Assembly: GCF_030160075.1 (NCBI RefSeq)
Contig: NZ_BSNQ01000002.1
Span: 124,001 to 188,000 of the forward strand
DNA from: Dyella lipolytica
Lineage (GTDB): Bacteria; Pseudomonadota; Gammaproteobacteria; Xanthomonadales; Rhodanobacteraceae
Direction of reading: 5' to 3'
DNA length: 64,000 bases
In this document: positions 36,699 to 45,554 of the stretch, one piece after another
Layout: each line of letters opens with the position of its first letter
Numbering within the stretch: position 1 is the first letter of the stretch
Position numbers and translations under genes: made by a program
The notes under the pieces: generated by a model
Told to the model about the DNA's origin: nothing
The model's database searches: none
Seen by the model: only the letters and a program-made list of their open reading frames with translations

Positions 36699-36722
36699 GA
36701 CCCCTCACCGAGGTGAAGGGTC
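36699..36722 (-). terminator. Hairpin after prlC
   Basis: A 10-bp stem with one mismatch (36699-36708 with 36713-36722) lies 10 bp beyond the prlC stop. No T-run follows on the minus strand, so it may only stabilise the 3' end. Confidence 0.4.
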
Positions 36723-36731
36723 GCTATACAT

Positions 36732-38789
36732 TCAGGCCAGGCCGTGGCTACGCAGCAGCGCTTCCGGCTCCGGCTTTCGGCCGCGGAAGGCGACAAAACT
36801 TTCCAGCGCGGGACGGCTGGCACCCACGGCCAGGATCTCGCGGCGGAAGCGCTCGCCGATGGCCGCGTCGATCACACTGTTGCCGCTGGCCGCTCGCTCT
36901 TCGAAGGCGCCGAAGGCATCCGCGCTGAGCAACTCCGCCCAGAGATAGCTGTAGTAACCCGCGGCGTACCCGCCCGCGAAAATATGGCTGAACGCATGCG
37001 GGAAGCGCTGCCAGGCGGGCGGATGCAGCACCGCTACTTCGCGTCGCGCTTCTTCCAGCACTTCGAGTGTGCGCGCACCCTTCGCCGGGTCGTATTCCAG
37101 GTGCAATAGAAAATCGAACAGCGCGAATTCGAGCTGACGCACCAGGAATAGACCCGCGTGGAAATGCCGCGCCGCCAACATGCGGTCGAACAACGCCTCG
37201 GGCAGTGGCTCACCGGTTTCCCAATGCTTGGCGAACAGATCCAGCGCTTCGCGGTTCCAGCCAAAGTTCTCCATGAATTGGCTGGGCAGTTCCACCGCAT
37301 CCCATTCCACGCCGTCGATGCCGCCGACGGAAGGCAACGGGACTTCGGTGAGTAGATGGTGGAAGCCGTGACCGAATTCGTGGAACAGCGTCAGCGCGTC
37401 GTCATGCGTGAGCAGGGCCGGGCGTCCTTCGGTGGGCGGTGCGAAGTTGCAGGTCAGGAAGGCCACCGGCAACTGCAACTGCTCGCCGTCATCGAAGCGT
37501 GCGCGGCAAACATCCATCCACGCGCCGCCGCGTTTGCCGCTGCGCGCATAGAGATCGATGTACGCGCCGGCGAACACGCGACCGTCGGCGTCGGTGACGT
37601 CGTAGTAGCGAACATCCGGATGCCACACGTCGACACCGTCGCGAGGATTCAGCGTGATGCCATAGAGCCGATGCACCAAACCGAACAAACCGTCGATGAC
37701 TGCGGGCAGCGGGAAGTAAGGCTTGAGCTGTTCTTCGTCGAGTGCGTATTGCTTCTGGCGCAGCTTTTCGGAGGCGTAGGCGACGTCCCAGGATTCGAGG
37801 TTGTCGAGCTGGAGTTCGGTCGACGCGAAGTCGCGCAACGTGGCGAGTTCCTTTTGCGCGACCGGCTTGGCGCGCGCCGCGAGATCGCGCAGGAAGGTCA
37901 GCACGTCGGAAGATGCAGTAGCCATCTTGGTGGCCAGCGACTCTTCCGCAGCGTTGGCGAAGCCAAGCAACTGTGCCGCTTCGTGGCGCAATGCCATGAT
38001 CCGCTCGATGCGCGCGGTGTTGTCGTATTTGTCGGCGTTCGGCCCCTGATCGGAAGCACGCGTCTGGTATGCCCAGTAGACGCGCTCGCGCAGTTGGCGA
38101 TTGTCGGCATAGGTCATCACCGCCTGCACGCTCGGTTGTTTGAGCGTCACCAGATAGCCATCCAAACCCTGCTCTTTGGCGTACTGGTGCAACACGGCGC
38201 GGCCGGATTCGGGAATGCCGGCCAGATCGCGTTCGTCGGTGATGTGTTGGCGCCAGGCATCGGTGGCATCGAGCACGGCATTGGAAAATTCGGTCGATAG
38301 TTTGCTCAGCTCCACGCCGATTTCGCGGAAGCGCGAACGTGCGGGTTCTTCCAGTGCGACGCCGGAGAGCTTGAAGTCGCGCAGCGCGTGCTCGACCAGG
38401 GCGCGTTGCGCGCGCGACAGCCTGGCGAATTCAGGTGCATCGGCCACGGCCTGTACAACAGCGTAGAGGTCGCGGTTCTGACCCACTTCAATGGCGTGGT
38501 CGGTGAGCTTTTCTTCGGCAGGACCATAAACCTTGCGCAGTGCCTCGCTGTCCGCCACCGAGTGCAGATGCGACACCGGCGACCAGGCCTGCGCGATGCG
38601 CTGATCGAGCCGTTCCTGGGGCAGCATCACCGAGGCAAAATCGCGTGGCGCGCCGGGTGCGGTCAATACGGCAATGCCAGCACGGCTGTCGGCCAGCAGG
38701 GCATCGATGGCAGGCGTCACTTGCTCGGGCTCGATCTGCGAAAACGCGGGGAGCGCGGTGTCGGCCAGTAGCGGGTTGTCTTGGTTCAT
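36732..38789 (-). CDS. prlC: Oligopeptidase A (M3 zinc metallopeptidase)
   Basis: Cytoplasmic zinc peptidase degrading short peptides, including cleaved signal peptides. At 685 residues it has the length of oligopeptidase A. The zinc site HEFGHGFHHLL lies at about residue 470, and the downstream glutamate is in the ENFGWNREALDLF region. The N-terminus (NPLLADTALPAFSQIEPEQVTPAIDALL) is characteristic of PrlC/OpdA. Single gene, divergent from the cyclic-nucleotide-binding lipase gene. Confidence 0.96.
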   Translation of the reverse strand: MNQDNPLLADTALPAFSQIEPEQVTPAIDALLADSRAGIAVLTAPGAPRDFASVMLPQERLDQRIAQAWSPVSHLHSVADSEALRKVYGPAEEKLTDHAIEVGQNRDLYAVVQAVADAPEFARLSRAQRALVEHALRDFKLSGVALEEPARSRFREIGVELSKLSTEFSNAVLDATDAWRQHITDERDLAGIPESGRAVLHQYAKEQGLDGYLVTLKQPSVQAVMTYADNRQLRERVYWAYQTRASDQGPNADKYDNTARIERIMALRHEAAQLLGFANAAEESLATKMATASSDVLTFLRDLAARAKPVAQKELATLRDFASTELQLDNLESWDVAYASEKLRQKQYALDEEQLKPYFPLPAVIDGLFGLVHRLYGITLNPRDGVDVWHPDVRYYDVTDADGRVFAGAYIDLYARSGKRGGAWMDVCRARFDDGEQLQLPVAFLTCNFAPPTEGRPALLTHDDALTLFHEFGHGFHHLLTEVPLPSVGGIDGVEWDAVELPSQFMENFGWNREALDLFAKHWETGEPLPEALFDRMLAARHFHAGLFLVRQLEFALFDFLLHLEYDPAKGARTLEVLEEARREVAVLHPPAWQRFPHAFSHIFAGGYAAGYYSYLWAELLSADAFGAFEERAASGNSVIDAAIGERFRREILAVGASRPALESFVAFRGRKPEPEALLRSHGLA

Positions 38790-38905
38790 GGAAACTCCTT
38801 CAGGCCTGACAGCGTGCTGGCGCCCCGCACCGAAATCAAGCGGGATGGTGGCTGTTTGGGAGACGACGCGTACCGTGTCACCACCGGCGTCGTACCATCG
38901 CGTGC

Positions 38906-40669
38906 ATGCTGCCCACCGATATCCCCGCCCTGATCGGTCGCATTCCGCTTTTTGCGCATCTGAACGACGCGCAACGAACCGCGCTGGCCGGAAGTCTGCG
39001 CTGGATCTGCCTGCCCGGCGGGCAGTACCTGTTCAAAGCAGGTGAGGTCGCGGAGGCGCTGTATTTACTGCGCAGCGGAAGTCTGGGCGTGTTTGACGGC
39101 CCGACCAGCCTAATTCGCCAGGTTTCTGCGGACGATTGCGTGGGCGAGATCGGCCTGCTCAGCGGCGAAGCGTTGCGCTATAGCGTGCGCGCCCTGCGCG
39201 ATTCGGAATTGCTGCGGCTGGATCGCGATCTGTTCGAACACCTGATCGAACGCCATCCGCGCGCCATGCTCGCCGTGGCACGGCAGGCGATGGACCGACT
39301 GCTGCGCCGCGAGCGCCATGTGGAAGCGCCGGACAAGCCGCGTACGTTTGCGATCCTGCCCGTCGACAATGGCGTGCCGGTGCGCGGCCTGGCCATGCAG
39401 CTGGCGCAGGCGCTGGAAGCCTATGGCAACTGCGTAGTGATCGATGCCGAGCACGGTGCCAACCGCGGCAGCGACTGGTTTGCCGAACGCGAAGCGCAGG
39501 CGCGCTTCGTGATCTATCTGGACAGCACCGGCGATGCCTCGTGGCGACTGCGCTGTCTGCGTCAGGCTGATGTGCTGTTGCTGCCTGCGCTGGCCGCACA
39601 ACAGGCCCGGCCTTGGCCCGAAGCAGCACCTGGGCATCCAGCACGCGTGCGTCATCGCCCGCGCCATCTGCTGCTGATACATCCCGCACATCGGGTTTTA
39701 TCCGGTTCGGCGCGCCGCTGGCGCTCGCAATTCAGCGGCGAATTGCAGCATCACCACATTTGCGGCGAGAACGATATCCCGCGCATCGCTCGGCTGATCA
39801 GCGGCCATGCCAACGGGCTGGTGCTCGCGGGAGGCGGTGCACGCGGGCTAGCCCATCTTGGCGCGTTGCGTGCGTTGCGTGAGGCCGGACACGCATTCGA
39901 TGCGGTGGGTGGCACCAGCATCGGTGCGATCATCGGTGCTGGCGTCGCCAACATGTGGGACACCGACGACATGATGCGCATCTATTACGAAGCCTTCGTG
40001 CGCGGCAAACCGCTGTCGGACTGGACACTACCGTTCGTCGCCCTCACGCGTGGCCGACGTGCGGCGATGATGCTGCGGCGCGCGTTCGGGGCGCTCGACA
40101 TCGAGGATCTGGAACGCCCTTTCTTTTGCGTTTCGACGAATCTTTCCGGCGAGGGCAGGGTGGTGCATCGCCACGGGCCGTTGTGGCTGTGGCTGCGCGC
40201 GAGTAGCTCGATCCCCGGCATCCTGCCGCCGGTCTTGCATCACGGACATGTCTTCGTGGACGGTGCGCTGGTCGACAACTTGCCCACCGATGTGATGGCC
40301 GAAGACGGGATCGCGCACATCACCGCGGTGAGCATCCGCGCCGACATCGAACTGCGCGCTCAGGCGGAGGAATTCGCCACGCCGCCGTGGTGGCGGCTAT
40401 GGATGCGCCAGCGCCGCGGCACCGGCTGGCCGGGACTGGTGTCCACGCTGACCCGCGCGGCGATGGTCAACAGCGAGGAAACCAGCCTGCACTGCCTGGA
40501 GCGCGCGCATCTGCTGATCACGCCACCGCTGGAGCATGTGGGAATGCTCGACTGGAAGGATTGGCAGCTTGCGGTGGATTCCGGCTACCAAGAAACCCTG
40601 CGCGTGCTGGAAGCGCGCGAACGCGACGGTCTGCCGCCCGGCAACGAGAACATTACGGTTGCCGGCTAA
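38906..40669 (+). CDS. Patatin-like phospholipase with N-terminal cyclic-nucleotide-binding domain (NTE family)
   Basis: Protein of 587 residues. Residues about 12-130 form a cNMP-binding domain (GQYLFKAGEVAEALYLLRSGSLGVF and a CVGEIGLLSGEALRYSVRA phosphate-cassette-like part). A middle region (about 145-300, RTFAILPVDNGVPVRGLAMQLAQAL) is typical of NTE/PNPLA6-7 proteins. The patatin domain has the oxyanion loop GGGARG, the nucleophile GTSIG and the dyad DGA. It would hydrolyse lysophospholipids or acyl esters at the inner membrane, perhaps in response to a cyclic nucleotide. Ends 9 bp before the next gene. Confidence 0.93.
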   Translation: MLPTDIPALIGRIPLFAHLNDAQRTALAGSLRWICLPGGQYLFKAGEVAEALYLLRSGSLGVFDGPTSLIRQVSADDCVGEIGLLSGEALRYSVRALRDSELLRLDRDLFEHLIERHPRAMLAVARQAMDRLLRRERHVEAPDKPRTFAILPVDNGVPVRGLAMQLAQALEAYGNCVVIDAEHGANRGSDWFAEREAQARFVIYLDSTGDASWRLRCLRQADVLLLPALAAQQARPWPEAAPGHPARVRHRPRHLLLIHPAHRVLSGSARRWRSQFSGELQHHHICGENDIPRIARLISGHANGLVLAGGGARGLAHLGALRALREAGHAFDAVGGTSIGAIIGAGVANMWDTDDMMRIYYEAFVRGKPLSDWTLPFVALTRGRRAAMMLRRAFGALDIEDLERPFFCVSTNLSGEGRVVHRHGPLWLWLRASSSIPGILPPVLHHGHVFVDGALVDNLPTDVMAEDGIAHITAVSIRADIELRAQAEEFATPPWWRLWMRQRRGTGWPGLVSTLTRAAMVNSEETSLHCLERAHLLITPPLEHVGMLDWKDWQLAVDSGYQETLRVLEARERDGLPPGNENITVAG

Positions 40670-40678
40670 AATACGCCG

Positions 40679-41224
40679 ATGAACCATTTACGCAGTTACA
40701 AGGGCATCGCGCCCACGCTGGGCGCCCGCGCCTATGTCGATCCTGCCGCTACCGTCATTGGCGACGTCGTGTTGGGCGACGATGTGTCGATCTGGCCCGG
40801 TGCCGTGTTGCGCGGCGATGTGCACTACATCCGCATCGGTGCGCGCAGCAATGTGCAGGACGGCACCATCGTCCACGTCACGCACGATGGTCCATATTCG
40901 CCCGGCGGCTTCCCCACCCTTGTCGGTGAAGGCGTGACTATTGGGCATGCCGCGGTGATTCACGCTTGCACGATCGAGGACTACTGCCTGATCGGCATGC
41001 ATGCCACGGTGCTCGATGGCGCAGTAGTGAAGAAGTACGGCTTCGTCGGAGCGGGCAGTGTGGTGCCGCCCGGCAAAATCGTAGGCGAGCGTGAGCTATG
41101 GCTGGGCAATCCGGCGCAGCGCATACGACTGCTTACGGACAAGCAGATCGAGCAGCTGCATTACTCCGCCGATCACTACGTGCGCCTGAAAGACGCTTAC
41201 CTCGCCGACATAGCGAGCGCTTAG
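40679..41224 (+). CDS. Gamma-carbonic-anhydrase-like hexapeptide protein (YrdA family)
   Basis: Left-handed beta-helix protein of 181 residues. Hexapeptide turns run through residues 18-125 (VIGDVVLGDDVSIWPGAVLRGDVHYIRIG). The zinc ligands are the histidines of VHVTH, TIGHAAVIHAC and CTIEDYCLIG-adjacent residues. YrdA/CaiE-like proteins are common; most have not been shown to be active carbonic anhydrases. The gene starts 9 bp after the lipase, likely co-transcribed. Its stop codon overlaps by 4 bp the stop of the convergent gene. Confidence 0.92.
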   Translation: MNHLRSYKGIAPTLGARAYVDPAATVIGDVVLGDDVSIWPGAVLRGDVHYIRIGARSNVQDGTIVHVTHDGPYSPGGFPTLVGEGVTIGHAAVIHACTIEDYCLIGMHATVLDGAVVKKYGFVGAGSVVPPGKIVGERELWLGNPAQRIRLLTDKQIEQLHYSADHYVRLKDAYLADIASA

Positions 41225-41745
41225 TTGGCGCTCTGCCCGCCCGACGCCTGCTGCGCCTGAATACGCGCAGCCTCGGCTTCATGCTGACGACGTTCGATCA
41301 CGAGCTGCGCATCCAGCACACTGCCGAGCAGGGCTAGCTTGTAGTTGTGCGGATCGTACATGCGCAGCAACAAAAGCTCGCGCTGCGCCTCGTCGAGATC
41401 GCCGCTGTTGATGGTGCTTTCAACCACGTCGCACGCAGGCTTGAAGGAATCGCGCATGCGCTGCACCGCGATCGCGTTGTTCGGATCGGCCTGCAGCACG
41501 CTGAAATAGAACTCGTACACATTGCTGCCGACCGGCGCGACCAGCTGCTTATCGTGATAGGCCGTGTCAGCCAGCCCGAGCAGGATGCCTACGTCGCTGC
41601 CGTCGTTGGCCGTATGGCCGACAGGTTTGGCGCTCATCGATGCATGCGCGTACCAAAACCCGCCGCCGGCAATCGCCACGACGGCGGCCAACACAACGAA
41701 AATCAACCCGCGCCGATCCGGTGCGGTGGAAGTTGAAGAGGACAT
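41221..41745 (-). CDS. Membrane-anchored protein resembling a TonB N-terminal helical region, without TonB domain
   Basis: Protein of 174 residues with one N-terminal membrane anchor (about 13-33) and a periplasmic helical region (about 50-150) containing LVAPVGSNVYEFYFSVLQADPNNAIAVQRM and LDEAQRELLLLRMYDPHNYKLALLGSVLDAQL. I remember a similar helical, TPR-like region preceding the TonB domain in some Xanthomonadales energy transducers. Here there is no proline-rich or C-terminal TonB domain, so it is either a shortened relative or a partner. The glutamine-rich tail (EAEAARIQAQQASGGQSAN) is probably disordered. Confidence 0.65.
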   Translation of the reverse strand: MSSSTSTAPDRRGLIFVVLAAVVAIAGGGFWYAHASMSAKPVGHTANDGSDVGILLGLADTAYHDKQLVAPVGSNVYEFYFSVLQADPNNAIAVQRMRDSFKPACDVVESTINSGDLDEAQRELLLLRMYDPHNYKLALLGSVLDAQLVIERRQHEAEAARIQAQQASGGQSAN

Positions 41746-41881
41746 GGCACCCGCGCGCTAGCAATGGTATCGAAGGCAGCCGCTCTCGAACCGAGGCGAC
41801 TGCCGCTACCGCGCCAGATTAGTCGTGCAACATGTCAGTAAAATGACCTGGGCTGTCGATTATGACAGTGCCGTGATGCGC

Positions 41882-42178
41882 TTAATGAAAATCGCCGCCG
41901 ATGATGCGGCCGTCCTTGTCCATCTGGGGAAAGAAGCGACTGTTGTCGTAGCGTATTTCCATCGTGCTGATCATCCCCGGCAGCATCAGCAGCACGCCTG
42001 GATACATCGCCTTGAACTGTTGTTGCGTAGGATGCGTGGCGATGAAGGCCTCGAAGCCTGCCATGTCGGTCACCCCAGCCTTGGAAATGCGTGAACCGTC
42101 CGGACGCGTACCGTGATGGCAACCGCCGAGTGCGACGGCCACGCCAAGAATGGAAAGTGCAAGCAGACGGGTACGCAT
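41882..42178 (-). CDS. Small lipoprotein, function unknown
   Basis: Protein of 98 residues. The ATG at 42178 starts a lipoprotein signal MRTRLLALSILGVAVALGGC, with the lipidated cysteine at 20. The mature part contains DMAGFEAFIATHPTQQQFKAMYPGVLLMLPG and an acidic-aromatic end. I do not recognise a family. The frame is open to 42232, but the upstream start would bury the signal. Confidence 0.7.
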   Translation of the reverse strand: MRTRLLALSILGVAVALGGCHHGTRPDGSRISKAGVTDMAGFEAFIATHPTQQQFKAMYPGVLLMLPGMISTMEIRYDNSRFFPQMDKDGRIIGGDFH

Positions 42179-42235
42179 CGGTAGGGACTCCATGGAGCGG
42201 GGTGCTCTGTCATAAGCCGATAAAACTAGCATGCC

Positions 42236-42264
42236 GGTACCCCCTCAGACCATGAGGGGGTACC
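42236..42264 (-). terminator. Perfect 12-bp hairpin after the PNGase gene
   Basis: GGTACCCCCTCA (42236-42247) and TGAGGGGGTACC (42253-42264), loop of five. It follows the PNGase stop by about 9 bp on the minus strand; a TTTT run comes about nine bases after the stem. Likely a terminator. Confidence 0.7.
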
Positions 42265-42273
42265 GCTCGTTCC

Positions 42274-44046
42274 TTACCAGCCCAGCGCGGCGTCGCCGAG
42301 ATACGGCGAACCGTCCGGGTGGGTGAACCAGAACACCCGGTTGCGCTGGCCCGGGCAGCCCTGCCCACTGCTGTAGGCGGTGACGACGTCGTTCGCCGAG
42401 CTCACGCTGCCGCTATAGCAGCCACCCAGGGAGTCGCTAAACGCATAGGTTTGCTTGGTCTGCTGGCCGCTATGGCTGACGATCTGAAAGCCGGAGTTCA
42501 GAACCAGCGTATCGGAACCTTCCACCTTGTTATGCACGTCGGCCGAGTACAGCGGAAAACCGTCGATGCTCACGCCCGAGTGCTGCTCGTAACCCTGGCG
42601 AATGGTGGTCAGGATCGAGTAACCGCCGCTCGACAACGTGGTCTGGTTGTAGTCCACGTGCAAGGGATAACGGAAACGCTCCTTGAACTCGCCGCTGATA
42701 AACGTACCGATTCGGCTGCGACTCACACCTTCCACGCTGGTCAGCTGGTCGCTGGTCTGATCGTAGAGGCTGCCCTGGATCGTAAAGCCTTGCGTATCGG
42801 CGAAAGCGACCGTCTGGTCCACCGTGGTATGCACGCGGCCGTGCGATGTATCGACGTAACCTTCGATCGTGAAGTGGCGACTCAGATCCGTGGTGATGTT
42901 GCCGGTCACATTGCCGGACGCATCCTGGCTCAGCGTGCTGCCGATGGTTGGCGTGGGCGGCTGATTTGCCAGGGTATTGCTGACAAGCTGTCCGCTCACT
43001 TGCTTGGCACCGGCATCCTGATAAACCAGCAAGCTCGCGGTGGCCGAGAAGTAGTTGTTCGCGCCTTGCACGTTGACGGCGACCGTATGCGGCGAGCCAT
43101 TGCTGAGGATGCCAGCGAACGGCGTGAGGTCGACGCGATACGGCATGAAGTTGAGCGCCTGCACGCCGGGCGTCGGTTTCCAGATGTAAAGATCGATGCC
43201 GCCGGTGTAGATCCATGGATACACCGGCGCCACGCCGGCTGGCTGGCCATCGATGCTGACCTCGGCCTCGCGGAAATTACCGCCGCCGCATTCGCTGGTC
43301 TCCGCGGCATATTGATCCGGCACACAGGTGTACCAGAACTCATCGGCATACTGGCTTTGCGTGAACACATCCAGATACGCGCGTTCGACATTGCGCGGCA
43401 ACGTCAACGTCGCGGCCATCTGACTACTGGAGTTGTTCAAGGTCACGGTGCTGCCGATCGGATCGCTGCTCAGCGGGTACACCGCATCCGGTGCTTTCGC
43501 CGCAGGTGCTACGACGGATGCCGGATAGAACAGCAAACGCGCGCTGCCATAGATCACACCTGTATAGGTGCTGTTGACGATATTGCCAATGAACACTTGG
43601 CCCTGACCCGCGTTGCGAAACAGCGCGCTGTAATCCGTCAGATCGCGTTCCACATGCCAGCTCCGTCCCTCGGTGGAGGCGGGTTCCTGTGTGGTACCGA
43701 AATAAAGATTCACACCGCCGAGGAAGATGGTGGCGGTACGGTCGTACTGCTCGCCGGCAGAAACGGAGAAATCACCCTCCAGCACCACTTTCGACCAGCT
43801 CGTACCGCAGCTCGCCGGCGGCGTATAGCTGAAAGGTCGTGGGCTGTAGTCATTGAATGTGTCATTGCTGAAAAGCTGCACCACACAAGGCTGGCCCGGC
43901 GGGCGCGGCACGGTGGGGTCGGCCACGGTGACATTGGCCGAACCGACTGGACTACTCGTATCCGGCGCGGCTTCCGCAACGCCGGCGAAACACAGTGCAA
44001 GCCCGGCCACAACCAGGCAACGACGGAAACTGCCCTTCGGTAACAT
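42274..44046 (-). CDS. Exported peptide-N-glycosidase of the PNGase A type
   Basis: Exported protein of 590 residues (signal peptide about 1-26, ending GVAEAA). The mature sequence follows the peptide-N4-(N-acetyl-beta-glucosaminyl)asparagine amidase A family: YDRTATIFLGGVNLYFGTTQEPASTEGRSWHVERDLTDYSALF, then WFYTCVPDQYA-like and a later EAEVSIDGQPAGVAPVYPWIYTGGIDLYIWKP. Enzymes of this type release N-glycans, including plant glycans with core alpha-1,3-fucose. Acid-active bacterial forms from Terriglobus and Dyella were reported, as I remember. The ATG at 44046 has GGGGAG upstream. No glycan-use neighbours are present. Confidence 0.88.
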   Translation of the reverse strand: MLPKGSFRRCLVVAGLALCFAGVAEAAPDTSSPVGSANVTVADPTVPRPPGQPCVVQLFSNDTFNDYSPRPFSYTPPASCGTSWSKVVLEGDFSVSAGEQYDRTATIFLGGVNLYFGTTQEPASTEGRSWHVERDLTDYSALFRNAGQGQVFIGNIVNSTYTGVIYGSARLLFYPASVVAPAAKAPDAVYPLSSDPIGSTVTLNNSSSQMAATLTLPRNVERAYLDVFTQSQYADEFWYTCVPDQYAAETSECGGGNFREAEVSIDGQPAGVAPVYPWIYTGGIDLYIWKPTPGVQALNFMPYRVDLTPFAGILSNGSPHTVAVNVQGANNYFSATASLLVYQDAGAKQVSGQLVSNTLANQPPTPTIGSTLSQDASGNVTGNITTDLSRHFTIEGYVDTSHGRVHTTVDQTVAFADTQGFTIQGSLYDQTSDQLTSVEGVSRSRIGTFISGEFKERFRYPLHVDYNQTTLSSGGYSILTTIRQGYEQHSGVSIDGFPLYSADVHNKVEGSDTLVLNSGFQIVSHSGQQTKQTYAFSDSLGGCYSGSVSSANDVVTAYSSGQGCPGQRNRVFWFTHPDGSPYLGDAALGW

Positions 44047-44142
44047 GTCTAGCTCCCCGCAAGTGTTACCCCTGTCCGCTGAAGCTAGCACGACCCGAAA
44101 TTTAGAGATGCCAAATGGTTCGGATGGCGCAGCAGTTCACAT

Positions 44143-44979
44143 TCAGACGCTGCGAGCGCGCAACGATCGGTACACCGGTTCGGTATCGGGTCGCTTGCCA
44201 TGCCACAGTTCGAACGCATCGGCCGCGGTTTCCACCAGCATGCCTAGGCCGTCATACGCGTAGCGCGCACCGGCTGCCTGTGCCCAGGCGAGGAAGCCGA
44301 TGGCGGATTTGCCATAGCCCAGGTCGTAGCAGAGCGCCCGTGACGCGGCGAGGGAAAAGGGTAGCGTGAGCGATTGCCCCAAGGTGCCTGCCGACGTGGC
44401 GTTGACGATCAAATCGTAACTGCCGATGTTGTCGAGGTCTTCCCAGTAGCGTGTGTGCACGCGTGACGGTTCGCCGATCGCGTCGGCCAGTGCATCGGCC
44501 GGTTCGGGCGAACGGTTGACGATAGTGAGCGTCGCTACGCCCGCGTCGAGCAGCGACCACGCCACACCGCGCGCGGCGCCGCCCGCGCCGAGCATCAACG
44601 CATCGTGACCGCGAAGATCGATGCCGTGACGATCGGTGAGGTCGCGCACCATACCGGCGCCGTCGGTGTTGTGTGCGGCGATGCGGCCGTCGGCAAGACG
44701 CGTCAGCACGTTGGCAGTACCTACGCGCGCGGCCGCTTGCGTGCGTTCGCCAGCCAAGGCGAACGCGGCGGCTTTGTGCGGCAGCGTGACATTCGCGCCG
44801 CGACCGTCTTCGTCGTCGAAGAAGCGCCGCACGGCGTCGGCGAATGCCGCGGGTGCGGCATCGATCGTGCGGTATTCCAGTGCGATGCCGAACTGTTGCG
44901 CAAACGCCTGATGGATCTGCGGCGAAAGGCTATGCGCAATCGGATGACCGAACACGGCGAACTGGGCGGGTCGTGGCAT
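44143..44979 (-). CDS. aroE: Shikimate dehydrogenase
   Basis: NADPH-dependent reduction of 3-dehydroshikimate to shikimate in aromatic amino-acid synthesis. The 278-residue protein has FGHPIAHSLSPQIHQAF with the shikimate serines, NVTLPHK with the catalytic lysine, NTDG with the aspartate, and the nucleotide loop GAGGAARG. I use the ATG at 44979, seven bases after AGGAG; an in-frame TTG two codons earlier is unlikely. Apparently monocistronic. Confidence 0.97.
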   Translation of the reverse strand: MPRPAQFAVFGHPIAHSLSPQIHQAFAQQFGIALEYRTIDAAPAAFADAVRRFFDDEDGRGANVTLPHKAAAFALAGERTQAAARVGTANVLTRLADGRIAAHNTDGAGMVRDLTDRHGIDLRGHDALMLGAGGAARGVAWSLLDAGVATLTIVNRSPEPADALADAIGEPSRVHTRYWEDLDNIGSYDLIVNATSAGTLGQSLTLPFSLAASRALCYDLGYGKSAIGFLAWAQAAGARYAYDGLGMLVETAADAFELWHGKRPDTEPVYRSLRARSV

Positions 44980-45141
44980 GTGCAAGCTCCTGCATTCAGC
45001 CGTTTAGTGTAAGTGCTCGATCGCGCTCGCGCCGTATCGGCTTTGCTCCGGCGTGCTTGATGGAACCAGATCTCGATGCAATCGCAGCCTATGAGATCGC
45101 CGACGCGCAGGCTTTGTCCATCGCCTCTTCCGGAGTTTCCC

Positions 45142-45399
45142 ATGCGTCCGCAGGTCAATGATTCCGATCGTCGTTCGCGGCTGCTGGCCGTGTCCCTGTT
45201 GTGGCTGCTCGGCGGCAGCCTGCTGATGCTGAGCACGCTGGTGCCTGCGCATACCGAATTATTTGGATGGGCGCCGATGTTCTGGTTGTTGGGGGCGCCG
45301 CTCGCGGTGACGCTGACGCTGGAGCCCAGGTTGCCGCGACAGCTTTTGGCGCTACGCCGTTCGCGCCGCCGGGCTGCATCGCATGTGATCTGGAACTAA
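45142..45399 (+). CDS. Small two-helix membrane protein, unknown
   Basis: Protein of 85 residues. The ATG at 45142 follows GGAG. After a basic N-terminus come two transmembrane helices (about 15-36 and 44-61), then a basic tail LPRQLLALRRSRRRAASHV. No family is recognised. It faces the RimK-like gene, with a strong hairpin between the stops. Confidence 0.6.
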   Translation: MRPQVNDSDRRSRLLAVSLLWLLGGSLLMLSTLVPAHTELFGWAPMFWLLGAPLAVTLTLEPRLPRQLLALRRSRRRAASHVIWN

Positions 45400-45515
45400 A
45401 CCGACGAAATCCGCTTGGCAGTGGAGTCGGTACGGCCGGAGTGCCGTACGTGGGCGTCGCCGGCTCGGTATGGAACGGTCGCTTGCCGGCGGCCAGCGCA
45501 AGGGATCGCGCAGTG

Positions 45516-45549
45516 GTTCCGGCCCACCCATGGATGGGTGGGCCGGAAC
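45516..45549. terminator. 15-bp bidirectional hairpin before the RimK-like stop
   Basis: GTTCCGGCCCACCCA (45516-45530) pairs perfectly with TGGGTGGGCCGGAAC (45535-45549), loop TGGA. It is placed between convergent genes, six bases past the RimK-like stop. No long T-run on either side. Confidence 0.7.
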
Positions 45550-45554
45550 GACCC

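Noticed and set aside
42319-44043. 574-codon plus-strand frame opposite the PNGase gene
   Set aside because: Antisense shadow; no ribosome site, no recognisable domain, while the minus strand has a clear signal peptide and family motifs.
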